Assembly (NCBI RefSeq): GCF_022811665.1
Contig: NZ_CP094529.1
Coordinates: 2,914,001 to 2,978,000, forward strand
Source of the DNA: Chryseobacterium oryzae
GTDB taxonomy: Bacteria; Bacteroidota; Bacteroidia; Flavobacteriales; Weeksellaceae
Direction of reading: 5' to 3'
Length of the DNA: 64,000 nt
Each line of letters begins with the position of its first letter. Positions within the stretch are counted from its first letter, which is position 1. Of this stretch, positions 54,661 through 64,000 are shown piece after piece. A program made the position numbers and the translations under genes. The notes under the pieces are model-generated. The model had not been told where the DNA came from, did no database searches, and saw only the letters and a program-made list of their open reading frames with translations.

Positions 54661-54693
54661 GAAAAAAGTGGCAAAAACTCTGCCACTTTTTTT
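54661..54693 (-). terminator. Intrinsic terminator after ppiD
   Basis: AAAAAAGTGGCA (54662-54673) pairs with TGCCACTTTTTT (54681-54692) around a 7-base loop. On the minus strand it ends in a T run, 19 bases after the ppiD stop. Confidence 0.85.
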
Positions 54694-54712
54694 AATATGA
54701 TTGAAGTATCTT

Positions 54713-56854
54713 TTATTGCTGATTTCCCATCTTACTCCAGATCTCAATTCTATAATCGTCTATATCGGCATTGTCCTGAAGACTCTTAAGCCAAGCCTGA
54801 CCAAACATTCCTGAATTTCGTTGAGTTACAGATTCTGTAAACTGCTTCACATCTCCAGGTTGTTTATTAACTGTTTCATTCTTTTTAATGATTACATAAA
54901 CACCTGTTCCTCCTTCAATTGGGTTAGAAACTTTTCCTTTAGCAATTCCAAATGCTGCTCCAGCTACTTTAGGTTCCATTGCTCCTGCGATATTAGGACT
55001 TAACATATTGATCTGCCCTGACTGTTTCGTAGTAGCAAACATTTTCGCAACCTGATCCAGGTTTGTACTGTTCCCTATTTTCTCTGAAATCTGCTTAGCT
55101 GCCAATTTATTTTGTACAACTGTTTCTATCTGATCTCTTACAGATTCTGGATCTGCAAGACCTTTTTCTTGTTTTCCGTTAAGATAAACAACAATTTTAT
55201 CGCCTGTTCCGTCTACTGTAAATAATTCAGAATCTCCTTTTTCTCTCTTCTTATCGAATGCCCAAGCAATAATTTCACCGTCTTTATCCGTACCTAAACC
55301 TTGTAGTTTTCCGTCGAATCTTTTTGCTGCTTTAGCATTAGAATACTGGAAGTTAGATTTTTTAGCAATATTTACAAAATCGTTGAAAGATTTTCCTAAA
55401 ACTTGTTGAGCAAATCTTCTTGCATTTTTATCTACTTCATTCTCTGTCGCTTCAGAAGGTTTGATTTCTTTCACAACGTGAGCAACTTTATACCCCATTG
55501 TTCCGGCTTTTTTATCTTCAACATTAATAATGTGATAACCAAACTGAGTTTCTGCTAAACCTGTAGAACCTTTCGCATTCGATGCAAGGAAATTAAGATA
55601 CCCTGGTGCAAACTGACTTTCAGGGGTAGTCCAACCTACGCTACCATTTCTTTCCACCGCATTAGGCTCATCAGAAAGCTTAAGTCCTTCTGCAAATTTC
55701 GCAGGATTAGATTTAATAACTGCCAATAAACTATCTGCTATTTTTTTAGCCTGTTCTTTTGTTCTTGTTGCTGTAGATCTTTCAGCACCTTTGTAAGCAA
55801 TTAAAATATGCTTAGACAAAGTTGAATCTGAAGGCTTTTTACCTAACAATTTAGAAAGAACATAAAAGTTTTGCTCTTTGTAGGGACCAAATACCTGTCC
55901 TACTGTTGCGGTCGCAATTTTATCTTTCAAAGTAAGCGGCAATTGTGCTGCAGTAACATATTGGCTATTGTAAGGCATATCTGAATTTGCCATTACAAAC
56001 ATAGAGTCGTTTGTAGTGTTCTGGAAGTTTTCTTTTCCATCACTTGCATCTGTCCCTTGAGAATAAAGTTTATTAATCTCTTTTTCTACAGAAGCTTCAT
56101 CTGCTGCACTTGGCTTAGAAGGAAAATATACAATTCCTAAATTTCTGCTCGGCTCTGTTTTAAACATTACCGGATGCTGACTGATATAATTCTTAAGATC
56201 TTCTGTACTAACCTTAATTTTATTTTTTTGAAGATAAGAAGCATAATCTACTTTCACAAAATCGATATCTGCAAGCTGATCTCTTTCTTTCATTAATTCT
56301 TCAGCTTCTTTTTTACCGGTAGTGATTCCCGTAGAAATATTGGCAAAAACCTGTCTTGCCATGATTCTGTATTCAATCGTTTTTCTGGTTTTCAGCCACT
56401 GGTTATACCCTTCAGGATTAGTGCTTTGCAAAGTTTCAACTTCTTTTTTAAGTTCCTGAAGTTTAAAATTACCTTTTTCATCAAAAAGCTGTTGATTTTG
56501 AGCAAACATCTGATCGAACTGAATCTGGCTCCAGAATAAATCGTCTGTCATGGTAAAGCCCATTTTCTCAAACTGCTGTTTTATTAATTTAGACTGTACT
56601 AGAAGCTGCCAAGCTTGCTCTTCCAGTCCATTTTTAGGCTGCCCCTGCTGTTCTGCCTGCTGCTGTAATACAGAAAGTTGATCGTTATACTCTTCTCGGG
56701 TAATCTTATCACCATTTACTTTACCTAAAACATCTGGGTTTTTACCAAAAACCTTATCAATGCTGTCAGGATTTACCAAAAAAGCCAAAAGAGCCAGTGC
56801 GATTACTCCCATCAAGAGCCAAGGTCTACTTCTAATCTGTCCTAAAATTGCCAT
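54713..56854 (-). CDS. ppiD: Peptidyl-prolyl isomerase PpiD (SurA_N / parvulin domain)
   Basis: This 713-residue protein has a single N-terminal membrane anchor (RPWLLMGVIALALLAFLVNP, residues 9-28). A SurA-like N-terminal chaperone region follows (about 35-210). The central parvulin domain is at about 340-455 (KHILIAYKG, GSVGWTTPESQFAPGYLNF, TQFGYHIINVED). A further C-terminal part ends in a degenerate rotamase-like region. It would fold outer-membrane and secreted proteins in the periplasm. Length is typical of Bacteroidota PpiD. It is divergent from lon, with a 259-base gap that also holds the lon leader. Confidence 0.93.
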   Translation of the reverse strand: MAILGQIRSRPWLLMGVIALALLAFLVNPDSIDKVFGKNPDVLGKVNGDKITREEYNDQLSVLQQQAEQQGQPKNGLEEQAWQLLVQSKLIKQQFEKMGFTMTDDLFWSQIQFDQMFAQNQQLFDEKGNFKLQELKKEVETLQSTNPEGYNQWLKTRKTIEYRIMARQVFANISTGITTGKKEAEELMKERDQLADIDFVKVDYASYLQKNKIKVSTEDLKNYISQHPVMFKTEPSRNLGIVYFPSKPSAADEASVEKEINKLYSQGTDASDGKENFQNTTNDSMFVMANSDMPYNSQYVTAAQLPLTLKDKIATATVGQVFGPYKEQNFYVLSKLLGKKPSDSTLSKHILIAYKGAERSTATRTKEQAKKIADSLLAVIKSNPAKFAEGLKLSDEPNAVERNGSVGWTTPESQFAPGYLNFLASNAKGSTGLAETQFGYHIINVEDKKAGTMGYKVAHVVKEIKPSEATENEVDKNARRFAQQVLGKSFNDFVNIAKKSNFQYSNAKAAKRFDGKLQGLGTDKDGEIIAWAFDKKREKGDSELFTVDGTGDKIVVYLNGKQEKGLADPESVRDQIETVVQNKLAAKQISEKIGNSTNLDQVAKMFATTKQSGQINMLSPNIAGAMEPKVAGAAFGIAKGKVSNPIEGGTGVYVIIKKNETVNKQPGDVKQFTESVTQRNSGMFGQAWLKSLQDNADIDDYRIEIWSKMGNQQ

Positions 56855-57087
56855 TTTATAAATATAGTTTTTATATCAGTGTGCGAAAATACACATTTTT
56901 AAGAAATTACAGAAATATAAGTAGTGATTTTAATTTTTAAAATGCAATTACCCGTAAAACGGAAATTTTGACCAGATTTTTTAGCAATCATCAAATGGCA
57001 TTAATCTTGACAAATCTTCTTACTCATTACTTATTACGATCTCTTTTAGAGAAATGAGTAAAACGACAATAACTACTTTAAAATATA

Positions 57088-57104
57088 AATGACAATTTGT
57101 CATT
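57088..57104. promoter_or_regulatory. 17-base palindrome just before lon (candidate operator)
   Basis: AATGACAATTTGTCATT has 8-base arms around a central base and ends 9 bases before the lon ATG. No other feature explains it. The position between promoter and start suits a repressor site or a structured 5' end. It could be a stress-response operator; the regulator is unknown. Confidence 0.5.
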
Positions 57105-57113
57105 CAGTTTATT

Positions 57114-59522
57114 ATGGCAGAATTTGAAGACATGAATTTTGATGATATCATCGGTGAAGGTTTTAATATCGTAACAGAAGAAATAAATCTTTCCGATCTT
57201 AATGTAGATGAGGAAAAAAGCTCTATACAAACTATTTTCCCCATCCTTCCGGTAAGAAATATGGTAATGTTTCCCAATGTTGTAATTCCTATAACTGCAG
57301 GAAGAAAGAATTCCATCACACTTTTGGAAGAAGCACAGCAGAACGGAGATTTCATCGGTATTGTAAGCCAAAAAAACTCCGAGATTGAGCAACCTGGCGA
57401 AAAAGATCTTTACCTTATCGGAACTTTAGCCAAAATTGTAAAAATCATTAAACTTCCTGAAGGAAATGTAACTGCTATAACCAAAGGTTTCCAGCGTTTT
57501 AAAATTAAAAGAATTACAGACACTAAACCTTATCTAAAGGCTGAAATTATTAAATTAAAAGACAGTAAACCAAGAAACAAAGAAGAATATGAAGCCTTAT
57601 TGGAAAACATTAAAGATTTGGCTTTAAAAATTATTGATCTTGACCCCAATATTCCCAACGCTGCCAATTTTGCAATCAAAAACATGGGCAGTAACGAAGA
57701 TTTACTGAATTTCGTGAGCACGAATGCCAATTTTCCTTATCCTGAAAAGCAAAAGCTTCTTGAGGAGAAAAGCCTGATGGAAAGAGCCAATAAATGCTAT
57801 GAAATGATGCATGAAGATTTCAGAAAGTTGGAACTTAGAAATCAGATTCATCAAAAAACTTCTAAAGATTTAGATAAGCAACAAAGAGAATACTTTCTTA
57901 ATCAGCAAATTAGAACCATTCAGGATGAATTGGGCGGCGGTCCGGACAGTGATGTAGAAGAACTTCAACAAAAAGCGTCTACAAAAAATTGGAAACCGGA
58001 AGTTGAAGAGCATTTCCAAAAGGAAATCAACAGACTTCAAAGACAGAATCCTAATTCGCCAGATTATAATGTACAGAGAAATTATCTGGATTTTTTCACA
58101 GATCTTCCTTGGGAAAAGTTCACAAAAGATATTTTCGACATAGAAAAGGCTCAAAAAGTTTTAGACAAAGCCCACTTTGGTTTAGAAGATATTAAAAAGA
58201 GAATTTTGGAGCACATGGCTGTTTTAAAATTAAAAAATAATATGAAATCTCCCATCCTATTATTGGTAGGCCCTCCGGGAGTTGGTAAAACTTCTTTAGG
58301 AAAATCTGTAGCCGATGCTTTAGGAAGAAAATATGTGCGTGTTTCTTTGGGCGGACTTCATGATGAAAGTGAAATTCGTGGTCATAGAAAAACTTATATT
58401 GGTGCGATGGCGGGAAGAATTCTTCAGTCTATTAAAAAAGCAGGTACATCTAACCCTGTCATTGTTTTAGACGAAATAGATAAAGTAGGAAAAGGGATGC
58501 ATGGTGATCCCAGTTCGGCTTTGCTGGAAGTTCTCGATCCTGAACAAAACAGCTCTTTCTACGACAATTTCCTTGAAATGGGTTACGATTTGTCTAAAGT
58601 AATGTTCTTAGCCACTGCAAACTCGCTTTCAACAATCCAAACGCCGCTTTTAGACAGAATGGAAATCATTCAGATTGCAGGATATACTTTGGAAGAGAAA
58701 ATTGAAATTGCAAAACGACATTTAATAAAGAAGCAACAGGAAGAAAACGGTTTAACATCGAAATCATTCAAACTGGGAAATCCAGAGCTTAAACATATTA
58801 TTGAAGCCCACACTTCTGAAAGTGGTGTAAGAACTTTAGAAAAAAGAATTGCAGCCATCGCTCGTTGGGTAGCTTTGCAAACTGCTTTGGTAAAAGAATA
58901 TGACGCTAAAATTTCTATTGATAAAATTGATGAAATTCTTGGTGTACCAAGACCAAAAAGTTTATCCGAATTAACAGACGTTCCGGGAGTGGTAACCGGA
59001 TTGGCATGGACGAGTGTCGGAGGTGATATTTTATTCATAGAAAGTATCATCAGCAACGGAAAAGGAAATCTCACCATGACCGGAAATCTAGGAACGGTAA
59101 TGAAAGAATCTGCAACTATCGCCTTAGAATATATTAAAGCAAAACACATAGATTTGGGCATAGATGAAGAACTTATTGAAAAGAAAAACATTCATGTACA
59201 CGTTCCCGAAGGAGCTACCCCAAAAGACGGACCTTCTGCCGGAATTGCCATGCTTACTTCGATGGTTTCTTCTTTCACTAACAAAAAAGTAAAACCTCAT
59301 CTTGCTATGACTGGAGAAATTACTCTTCGCGGAAAAGTGCTCCCAGTTGGCGGAATTAAAGAAAAATTACTTGCCGCAACAAGAGCAGGAATAAAAGAAG
59401 TTATCCTATGTGAGGCCAACCGTAAAGATGTTGAGGAAATAAAACAGGATTATCTCAACAACCTTAAAGTACATTATGTCGGATGGATGAGAGAAGTTCT
59501 TGAAATTGCTTTAGAAAAATAA
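57114..59522 (+). CDS. lon: ATP-dependent protease Lon
   Basis: This 802-residue protein has a LonB-like N-terminal substrate domain ([22 protein letters not shown] from about 42) and a coiled-coil. The AAA+ domain has Walker [10 protein letters not shown] (about 385-393) and Walker [13 protein letters not shown]-terminal protease domain carries the catalytic Ser708 ([10 protein letters not shown]) and Lys751. The 43-residue spacing of this dyad equals Ser679/Lys722 of E. coli Lon. Lon degrades damaged and regulatory proteins. A palindrome lies just upstream of the start and an intrinsic terminator follows. Confidence 0.98.
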   Translation: MAEFEDMNFDDIIGEGFNIVTEEINLSDLNVDEEKSSIQTIFPILPVRNMVMFPNVVIPITAGRKNSITLLEEAQQNGDFIGIVSQKNSEIEQPGEKDLYLIGTLAKIVKIIKLPEGNVTAITKGFQRFKIKRITDTKPYLKAEIIKLKDSKPRNKEEYEALLENIKDLALKIIDLDPNIPNAANFAIKNMGSNEDLLNFVSTNANFPYPEKQKLLEEKSLMERANKCYEMMHEDFRKLELRNQIHQKTSKDLDKQQREYFLNQQIRTIQDELGGGPDSDVEELQQKASTKNWKPEVEEHFQKEINRLQRQNPNSPDYNVQRNYLDFFTDLPWEKFTKDIFDIEKAQKVLDKAHFGLEDIKKRILEHMAVLKLKNNMKSPILLLVGPPGVGKTSLGKSVADALGRKYVRVSLGGLHDESEIRGHRKTYIGAMAGRILQSIKKAGTSNPVIVLDEIDKVGKGMHGDPSSALLEVLDPEQNSSFYDNFLEMGYDLSKVMFLATANSLSTIQTPLLDRMEIIQIAGYTLEEKIEIAKRHLIKKQQEENGLTSKSFKLGNPELKHIIEAHTSESGVRTLEKRIAAIARWVALQTALVKEYDAKISIDKIDEILGVPRPKSLSELTDVPGVVTGLAWTSVGGDILFIESIISNGKGNLTMTGNLGTVMKESATIALEYIKAKHIDLGIDEELIEKKNIHVHVPEGATPKDGPSAGIAMLTSMVSSFTNKKVKPHLAMTGEITLRGKVLPVGGIKEKLLAATRAGIKEVILCEANRKDVEEIKQDYLNNLKVHYVGWMREVLEIALEK

Positions 59523-59536
59523 AATTTATCAAACAG

Positions 59537-59570
59537 AAAAAAAACACGTTTTTAAGACGTGTTTTTTTTG
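59537..59570 (+). terminator. Intrinsic terminator after lon
   Basis: AAAAAAAACACGT (59537-59549) pairs with ACGTGTTTTTTTT (59557-59569) around a 7-base loop, a perfect 13-base-pair stem ending in T, 14 bases after the lon stop. Confidence 0.9.
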
Positions 59571-59651
59571 TTTTAATTAATTAAAAAAAGGTGAATTAAA
59601 AACATCAAGATTATTTCCATTTGCTTATTTTTATCGGGTAGAAAATTATTT

Positions 59652-60764
59652 ATGAATTACTTCAGACTGCCTTTTCTTAGTAAGCTTACTTTAGCAATTA
59701 TTTCCATTATAGGAATAGGATATATTGTAAAACTGGGACAGAGTATCTTAGCTCCATTTTTTCTGGCATTTTTATTAGCTATGATTTTTTTACCCATCGC
59801 TAATTTCCTGGAAAAAAAACTCAAATTTCCAAGGTCTTTATCTACCTTATTCTCGTTAGCTGTTTTACTTGTTGTACTCACCGGATTGCTTTTTTTCTTC
59901 GGATCTCAGCTTTCGAGCTTTAGCAAAGACATTCCGCAGTTAACTGTTCAGGCAACTAATGTTTTTCACGATTTGCAGAGGTGGGTTTCTAAAACATTCA
60001 ATGTGAAAATTGATGAGCAATTCACCTATCTTGATGAAGGCTTAAAGAAACTTCTTTCCTCCACTGGTGTAATTTTAGGATTTACCCTGAGTATTTTTTC
60101 CAGCGGTTTGGCATTTTTGGCATTTTTCATCATATTCTTCATTTTCATTTTAAACTACAGAAGAATACTGAATAATTTTATTGTTAATGTTTTTAATGAA
60201 AAACACAAAACAAGTGTGCAGGAAGTTGTTTCAGAAGTAAGAATTATGACGAAACGCTACATCATTGGCTTATGTCTTCAGATTATTATCGTTTCTATTC
60301 TCACCACAATACTTTTAACCATACTTGGAGTGAAATACGCAATTCTTCTTGGAGTTTTAACCGGTCTACTGAATGTAATTCCCTATATCGGAATTTTTAT
60401 ATCCCTGCTTATTTCCTGCTTTATTGCTTTTGCAACCGGAACAGTTTCTAGTTGTGTATATGTTGCGATTGGATATGTTCTTGTACATGCTATAGATGGA
60501 AATATTGTACTTCCTTTTGTAGTGGGATCTAAAGTTAAAATAAACGCACTGTTTTCCTTTATCGGAATTTTGATAGGAGAACATCTTTGGGGAATTTCAG
60601 GTATGTTTTTGTGCATTCCCGCCATTGCCATTTTCAAAATTATTTTTGAAAGGGTTGATGGTTTGAAACCTTGGGGTAAACTGCTAGGCGAAGAAGAAAA
60701 ACCCAACAAGAAAAAGAAAACTTATAAAATTTCTAAGAACATTACTCTTAAAGAAATGGACTAA
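59652..60764 (+). CDS. AI-2E (PerM/YdiK) family transporter
   Basis: This 370-residue membrane protein has about eight hydrophobic segments. These include the family's early FLAFLLAMIFLPIANFLEKKLKFPR region and the C-terminal LTGLLNVIPYIGIFISLLIS and LVHAIDGNIVLPFVVGSKVKINALFSF, both diagnostic for the AI-2E/PerM family. Members export small solutes, signalling molecules or act as Na+/H+ antiporters; the true substrate here is unknown. It is an independent gene after the lon terminator. Confidence 0.92.
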   Translation: MNYFRLPFLSKLTLAIISIIGIGYIVKLGQSILAPFFLAFLLAMIFLPIANFLEKKLKFPRSLSTLFSLAVLLVVLTGLLFFFGSQLSSFSKDIPQLTVQATNVFHDLQRWVSKTFNVKIDEQFTYLDEGLKKLLSSTGVILGFTLSIFSSGLAFLAFFIIFFIFILNYRRILNNFIVNVFNEKHKTSVQEVVSEVRIMTKRYIIGLCLQIIIVSILTTILLTILGVKYAILLGVLTGLLNVIPYIGIFISLLISCFIAFATGTVSSCVYVAIGYVLVHAIDGNIVLPFVVGSKVKINALFSFIGILIGEHLWGISGMFLCIPAIAIFKIIFERVDGLKPWGKLLGEEEKPNKKKKTYKISKNITLKEMD

Positions 60765-60780
60765 GATTGAATTAAAAGTT

Positions 60781-60827
60781 GGTGAATTATCAAATTTAAA
60801 ATCACTTTAAAATATTGATAATTCACC
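60781..60827. repeat. Perfect 13-base inverted repeat between converging genes
   Basis: GGTGAATTATCAA (60781-60793) and its exact reverse complement TTGATAATTCACC (60815-60827) are separated by 21 bases. It lies between the AI-2E gene and the converging acyl-CoA dehydrogenase. It could be a bidirectional terminator without a long T run, or a small palindromic element. Confidence 0.6.
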
Positions 60828-60838
60828 ATATAACAACC

Positions 60839-62197
60839 TTAAACAAAAGCACTGAAGCCCGTAATTGATCTTCCTACAATAAGAGAATTAATTTCTTTGG
60901 TTCCTTCATAAGAATAAATAGCTTCTGCATCGGCAACAAATCTGGCAACATCATATTCCAGCAAAATACCATTTCCTCCCATTACTTCCCGAGCTCTGGA
61001 AACCACGTCTCTCGTTCTCAGGGTACAGAAAACTTTTGCCAAAGAAGCATGTTCGTCTTTTAAAATTCCTTCATCCTGCATTTCAGAAAGCCTGAAAACC
61101 ATAGTCTGCATCGCAGTAAGATTAGAAAGCATTTCCACCAAATGCCCTTGAATCATCTGGAATGAGGCAATTGGTTTACCGAACTGCTCTCTTTTCCGAG
61201 TATAATCCAAAGCACTTTCGTAGGCTCCTCTCGCACATCCTGTTGCCATCCATGCAACACCTGCTCGTGTCATTTGCAGTACTTTTGCAGTATCTTTGAA
61301 TGAATTGGCATTCTGAAGACGGTTTTCTTCGGTTATTAAGCAATCTTTTAAAGTAATCAACCCGTTTTGCACAATTCTGAGTGCCATTTTGCCTTTTATC
61401 TTTTCCACGGAAAATCCGGGATTATCTTTTTCAACAATAAAACCTTTCACTTCACCATCATCCAAATCTCTTGCCCAGATAATAACCAAATCTGCAAAAG
61501 TAGCATTACCAATCCATTTTTTCTGTCCGTTCAAAACCCAGCCATTCTCTGTGTTTTTGCAGGTAACCGTGAGTCCGCCAGCCGCTCCGGAACCTACTTC
61601 GGGTTCTGTTAAACCGAACGCGCCAATTTTTTCAAATTTCTGCATCTGAGGAAGCCATTTCTGCTTTTGTTCTTCGGAACCGCACATGTAAATAGAACCC
61701 ATTGCCAAACCCGATTGTACGCCAAAAAATGTTGCAATAGAAGCATCGATTCTTGCCATTTCCATAGCAATAACGCCTTCCATCAAAAAAGGCATTCCTT
61801 TGCAGCCATATCCTTCATAAGTGACGCCACAAATATCTAATTTTTGGAATTTGGGAATCAGCTCGAAAGGAAATTCATCCCGTAGCCAATAATGATTGAC
61901 CAGAGGTTTTACTTCCTTTTCCATAAAATCCCGAACTTTCAACTGAATTTCTCTCTGCTCGGGAGTTAAGGTGTGATATATATCGTAAAAATCACCGTCA
62001 ATGGGCGGAAGTTCTTTCTTTTTCCGGTTGGGATCAAGCATTTTCATCATTCCTTTCAGTTGCTTATCATCCAGCTTAGAAAAATTTTCCATAAGTTTCG
62101 GAAGATTTACTTTTTGTGAAATCTCATCAAGCTGATCAAAATCTATTGATTTAAAAAGTTGTAAAGCATTTTTTATTTTGGAAAAAGTAGTAGACAT
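60839..62197 (-). CDS. Acyl-CoA dehydrogenase, glutaryl-CoA dehydrogenase-like
   Basis: This 452-residue flavoenzyme has an N-terminal extension of about 60 residues and then the acyl-CoA dehydrogenase helical, beta and C-terminal helical domains. Visible motifs are FGLTEPEVGSGAAGGLTVTC, WIGNATFADL, YTRKREQFGKPIASFQ and YEGTKEINSLIVGRSITG. The Glu of the YEGT sequence is the catalytic base position. Such enzymes oxidise and decarboxylate glutaryl-CoA to crotonyl-CoA in lysine and tryptophan breakdown. Another short-chain acyl-CoA dehydrogenase role is possible. Confidence 0.9.
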   Translation of the reverse strand: MSTTFSKIKNALQLFKSIDFDQLDEISQKVNLPKLMENFSKLDDKQLKGMMKMLDPNRKKKELPPIDGDFYDIYHTLTPEQREIQLKVRDFMEKEVKPLVNHYWLRDEFPFELIPKFQKLDICGVTYEGYGCKGMPFLMEGVIAMEMARIDASIATFFGVQSGLAMGSIYMCGSEEQKQKWLPQMQKFEKIGAFGLTEPEVGSGAAGGLTVTCKNTENGWVLNGQKKWIGNATFADLVIIWARDLDDGEVKGFIVEKDNPGFSVEKIKGKMALRIVQNGLITLKDCLITEENRLQNANSFKDTAKVLQMTRAGVAWMATGCARGAYESALDYTRKREQFGKPIASFQMIQGHLVEMLSNLTAMQTMVFRLSEMQDEGILKDEHASLAKVFCTLRTRDVVSRAREVMGGNGILLEYDVARFVADAEAIYSYEGTKEINSLIVGRSITGFSAFV

Positions 62198-62396
62198 AAT
62201 GAATAAATGTATTTGATTTTGTAAAACATCAGCAAAAATTACTCCGAAATAACATAGACTAAATTGTAGTTGTTTTACAATTATTTGAAATTCAATGCTT
62301 TAATAATATTTATTTGTTTGCAAAAGATTTACTTTTCTTATTCAAATAATACAAAAAATTCTGTAGCACCTTTGAACTAGCAAAACATAAAAATCT

Positions 62397-63299
62397 ATGA
62401 AAACAAAGTACATTAAATTATCATTGGCAAGTATTTTATTATTTGGAATTTATTCATGTAAAAAAGGGGAATCACTATCTGATAGTAGTAATGATAATAA
62501 AAAAATCACTGCAATATCAGACAGTATTTCTTCGGCAGCAACCATGAAGGTAAAAGAAAAGCAGTTCATAAAGACAGCAGCGGTAAATATGGAAGTGAAA
62601 GATGTATATGATGCTACAATTTTCATTGAAAAATCGGCTCAGGATTTGAGTGGTTTTGTAACGCATAGTGATCTAAAAAGCAATGTAGTATCGGAGGAAA
62701 CCTATGATACATCTGATGAACAGGCTATTTTAATTAAGAAGTATCAGACAGAAAATACGATGCAAGTTCGGGTTCCCACAGAAAGGCTGGGAGAATTGCT
62801 GACTCTTATTAACGATAAAAAACTATTCCTTAATTCCAGAGTAATCAATGCTGAAGATGTTACCTCAAATATTAAATATGGAAAGTTGGAGGGAGAAAGA
62901 ATCAAAAAGAACGAAGAAAATATTTCTAAGCTCAAAAACAACAAAGGAAAAGTTCAACTTGATAATAATAACACGTCTGAAGGTAATCAGCAACAGTTGG
63001 AAAATATGAATATTGCTGACAATCTAAAATACAGCACTATTGATATTTATCTGAAAGAACCTAAAATAAGAGTTGCAGAAATTACCGTTACCAATACCAA
63101 AAATATTGAAGATAAATATAAATTCAATTTCTTTTACAGTATAAAAAATGCTTTTGTAGAAGGATATTATTTAGTTCAGAAATTGATAGTTGGCTTAATA
63201 ACGGTTTGGCCATTGGTAATCATTGCTGCAATCACATTATACTTTTACCGGAAAAATAAATCAAACAAAATAACAAAAAACAGCAATTTTGAAAAATAA
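62397..63299 (+). CDS. DUF4349 domain lipoprotein
   Basis: This 300-residue protein has a lipoprotein signal (LASILLFGIYSC, Cys21). The DUF4349 domain follows (about 60-260) with VKDVYDATIFIEKSAQDLSG, MQVRVPTERLGELLTLI and SRVINAEDVTSNI. A coiled-coil-like lysine-rich stretch follows, then a final membrane segment (about 263-286) and a basic tail. The fold is a membrane-anchored periplasmic protein of unknown role, widespread in Bacteroidota and Firmicutes. It is divergent from the acyl-CoA dehydrogenase. Confidence 0.85.
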   Translation: MKTKYIKLSLASILLFGIYSCKKGESLSDSSNDNKKITAISDSISSAATMKVKEKQFIKTAAVNMEVKDVYDATIFIEKSAQDLSGFVTHSDLKSNVVSEETYDTSDEQAILIKKYQTENTMQVRVPTERLGELLTLINDKKLFLNSRVINAEDVTSNIKYGKLEGERIKKNEENISKLKNNKGKVQLDNNNTSEGNQQQLENMNIADNLKYSTIDIYLKEPKIRVAEITVTNTKNIEDKYKFNFFYSIKNAFVEGYYLVQKLIVGLITVWPLVIIAAITLYFYRKNKSNKITKNSNFEK

Positions 63300-63382
63300 T
63301 CTGTCCATCTAACCGTTTGATTATCTATATGCCTCTGAAATCTCTGCCTATTGTAGGGGTTTTCAGTATTTTAAATAAACAA

Positions 63383-64000
63383 ATGAAGATTTTTTTTACC
63401 CTTGCACTCATTATAAGTTCAACGCTAGTTTTAGCACAAAAAATTAAAATTTTAGATGCTGAAACAAGAGAGCCAATACCCTATGCAAAAATTATTTTAA
63501 ATGGTAAAGATTATTACAAAAATACCGAAAAAGATGGAGAAATTATTTTAGAAAAAGATGAACAAATCTCTTCGGTAGAATATTTCGGGTACGAAAATTT
63601 GAAAGTTGAAAAATATCAGTCTGTTTACTTTCTGAAACCTAAATTTACTGAAATTACGGAAGTACAGATTACTAAACCGAAATATCAAAACAATATTAAA
63701 ATAGGAAGTTTAAAAACGTACGGAAGCTTTGGCGGAGGGATCAATCACACAAGTTCAGCTTTATTGGGGAAAGTAATTACTTTTAATAATGAAAAGAACG
63801 AAACTCTTTTCATTAAAAAAATTAGTTTCAAAACCATATCTTACAAGCCAAATACAGTCATCCGAATAATGATTTATGAGAATGTTAATGGCTTACCCGG
63901 AGAAATTTTACAGAGCGAAGAAATTACTTGTAAAGCAGGAATAAATAAATTACATGAGTTTTTCCCGAAACAAATGAGATTCCCGAAAGAAGGAATCGTC
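63383..64000 (+). CDS. Secreted protein with carboxypeptidase-regulatory-like domain (cut by window edge)
   Basis: The ATG at 63383 opens a frame that runs to the right edge (206 codons). A signal peptide (MKIFFTLALIISSTLVLAQ) is followed by KIKILDAETREPIPYAKIIL, a carboxypeptidase-D-regulatory-like beta domain (about residues 20-85) of the kind found at the start of outer-membrane and surface proteins. Then comes a region with FGGGINHTSSALLG and MIYENVNGLPGEIL. The rest lies outside the window, so the final function cannot be seen. A weak hairpin precedes the start. Confidence 0.8.
   Translation, partial: MKIFFTLALIISSTLVLAQKIKILDAETREPIPYAKIILNGKDYYKNTEKDGEIILEKDEQISSVEYFGYENLKVEKYQSVYFLKPKFTEITEVQITKPKYQNNIKIGSLKTYGSFGGGINHTSSALLGKVITFNNEKNETLFIKKISFKTISYKPNTVIRIMIYENVNGLPGEILQSEEITCKAGINKLHEFFPKQMRFPKEGIV

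Noticed and set aside
58670..59191. Minus-strand frame of 173 codons inside lon
   Set aside because: It is antisense to the conserved AAA+ and protease domains of lon and rich in Ser/Phe as expected for a complement frame.
63335..63366. Weak hairpin CTGAAA...TTTTCAG before the last gene
   Set aside because: The stem has mismatches and lacks a clear T run in the right place, so a terminator call is not justified.
1..64000. CRISPR arrays, tRNA or rRNA genes, insertion sequences, phage genes
   Set aside because: No regularly spaced repeats, no cloverleaf-like conserved elements, no transposase motifs and no phage genes were recognised by reading; a dedicated tRNA or repeat search would be needed to exclude short or divergent cases.

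Overview
The window looks like a chromosomal segment of a flavobacterium of the Weeksellaceae, most like Chryseobacterium. The evidence is low GC with A-rich leaders and few Shine-Dalgarno sequences, TAnnTTTG-type -7 promoter boxes, abundant small lipoproteins with SCxxDD-type processing sites, and typical Bacteroidota housekeeping genes (long PpiD, MlaD/MCE beside two Fe-S proteins, an 'ABC transporter ATPase' misnomer family). No rRNA, tRNA, CRISPR array, prophage or insertion sequence was recognised.

Region 1 (1-1435): the start of nusA and all of rimP on the minus strand, with a promoter followed at once by a terminator-like hairpin in the leader.

Region 2 (1436-31948): a 30-kb surface-polysaccharide locus, mostly plus strand. 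It begins with nucleotide-sugar genes (ugd, rmlB, rmlA). An ABC-2 exporter (wzm, wzt) follows, then a decayed glycosyltransferase. Next comes a GDP-sugar cassette (fcl/colC-like, a ColD-like PLP enzyme with His in place of the Schiff-base Lys, and gmd) that most likely makes GDP-colitose or a related deoxysugar. Five consecutive GT2 genes lead to two very AT-rich multi-pass membrane proteins, a GT-B enzyme, a GT32 enzyme and a short SDR epimerase. The rest is a mosaic with strand switches: an AsnB-type amidotransferase, more GT2 and GT4 enzymes, a methyltransferase and two left-handed beta-helix acyltransferases. About thirteen glycosyltransferases are intact. Together they would build a complex heteropolysaccharide exported at least partly by Wzm/Wzt.

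Region 3 (32001-35978): an inorganic-carbon module with a beta-carbonic anhydrase, a small exported protein, a SulP transporter with a STAS domain and a second beta-carbonic anhydrase, then a small membrane protein.

Region 4 (36004-45275): housekeeping and lipoprotein genes (pth, mfd, trpS, serS, three lipoproteins, and a secreted protein with two 16-residue repeats).

Region 5 (45311-51383): a small second polysaccharide cluster on the minus strand (AsnB-type protein, Wzx-like flippase, GT4). A terminator separates it from a conserved 162-residue protein and a GT-C-like membrane protein.

Region 6 (51417-64000): two Fe-S proteins, an MCE/MlaD protein and PpiD on the minus strand. lon follows with a palindrome just before its start, then an AI-2E family protein, a glutaryl-CoA dehydrogenase-like enzyme, a DUF4349 lipoprotein and a truncated secreted protein at the right edge.

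No stretch longer than 300 bases lacks a gene or gene remnant. The longest gaps are 1167-1435 (rimP leader and ugd promoter), 56855-57113 (lon leader), 37602-37813, 23406-23608, 62198-62396 and 17277-17465. Nothing further was recognised in the last four, apart from the asnB promoter box in 23406-23608.
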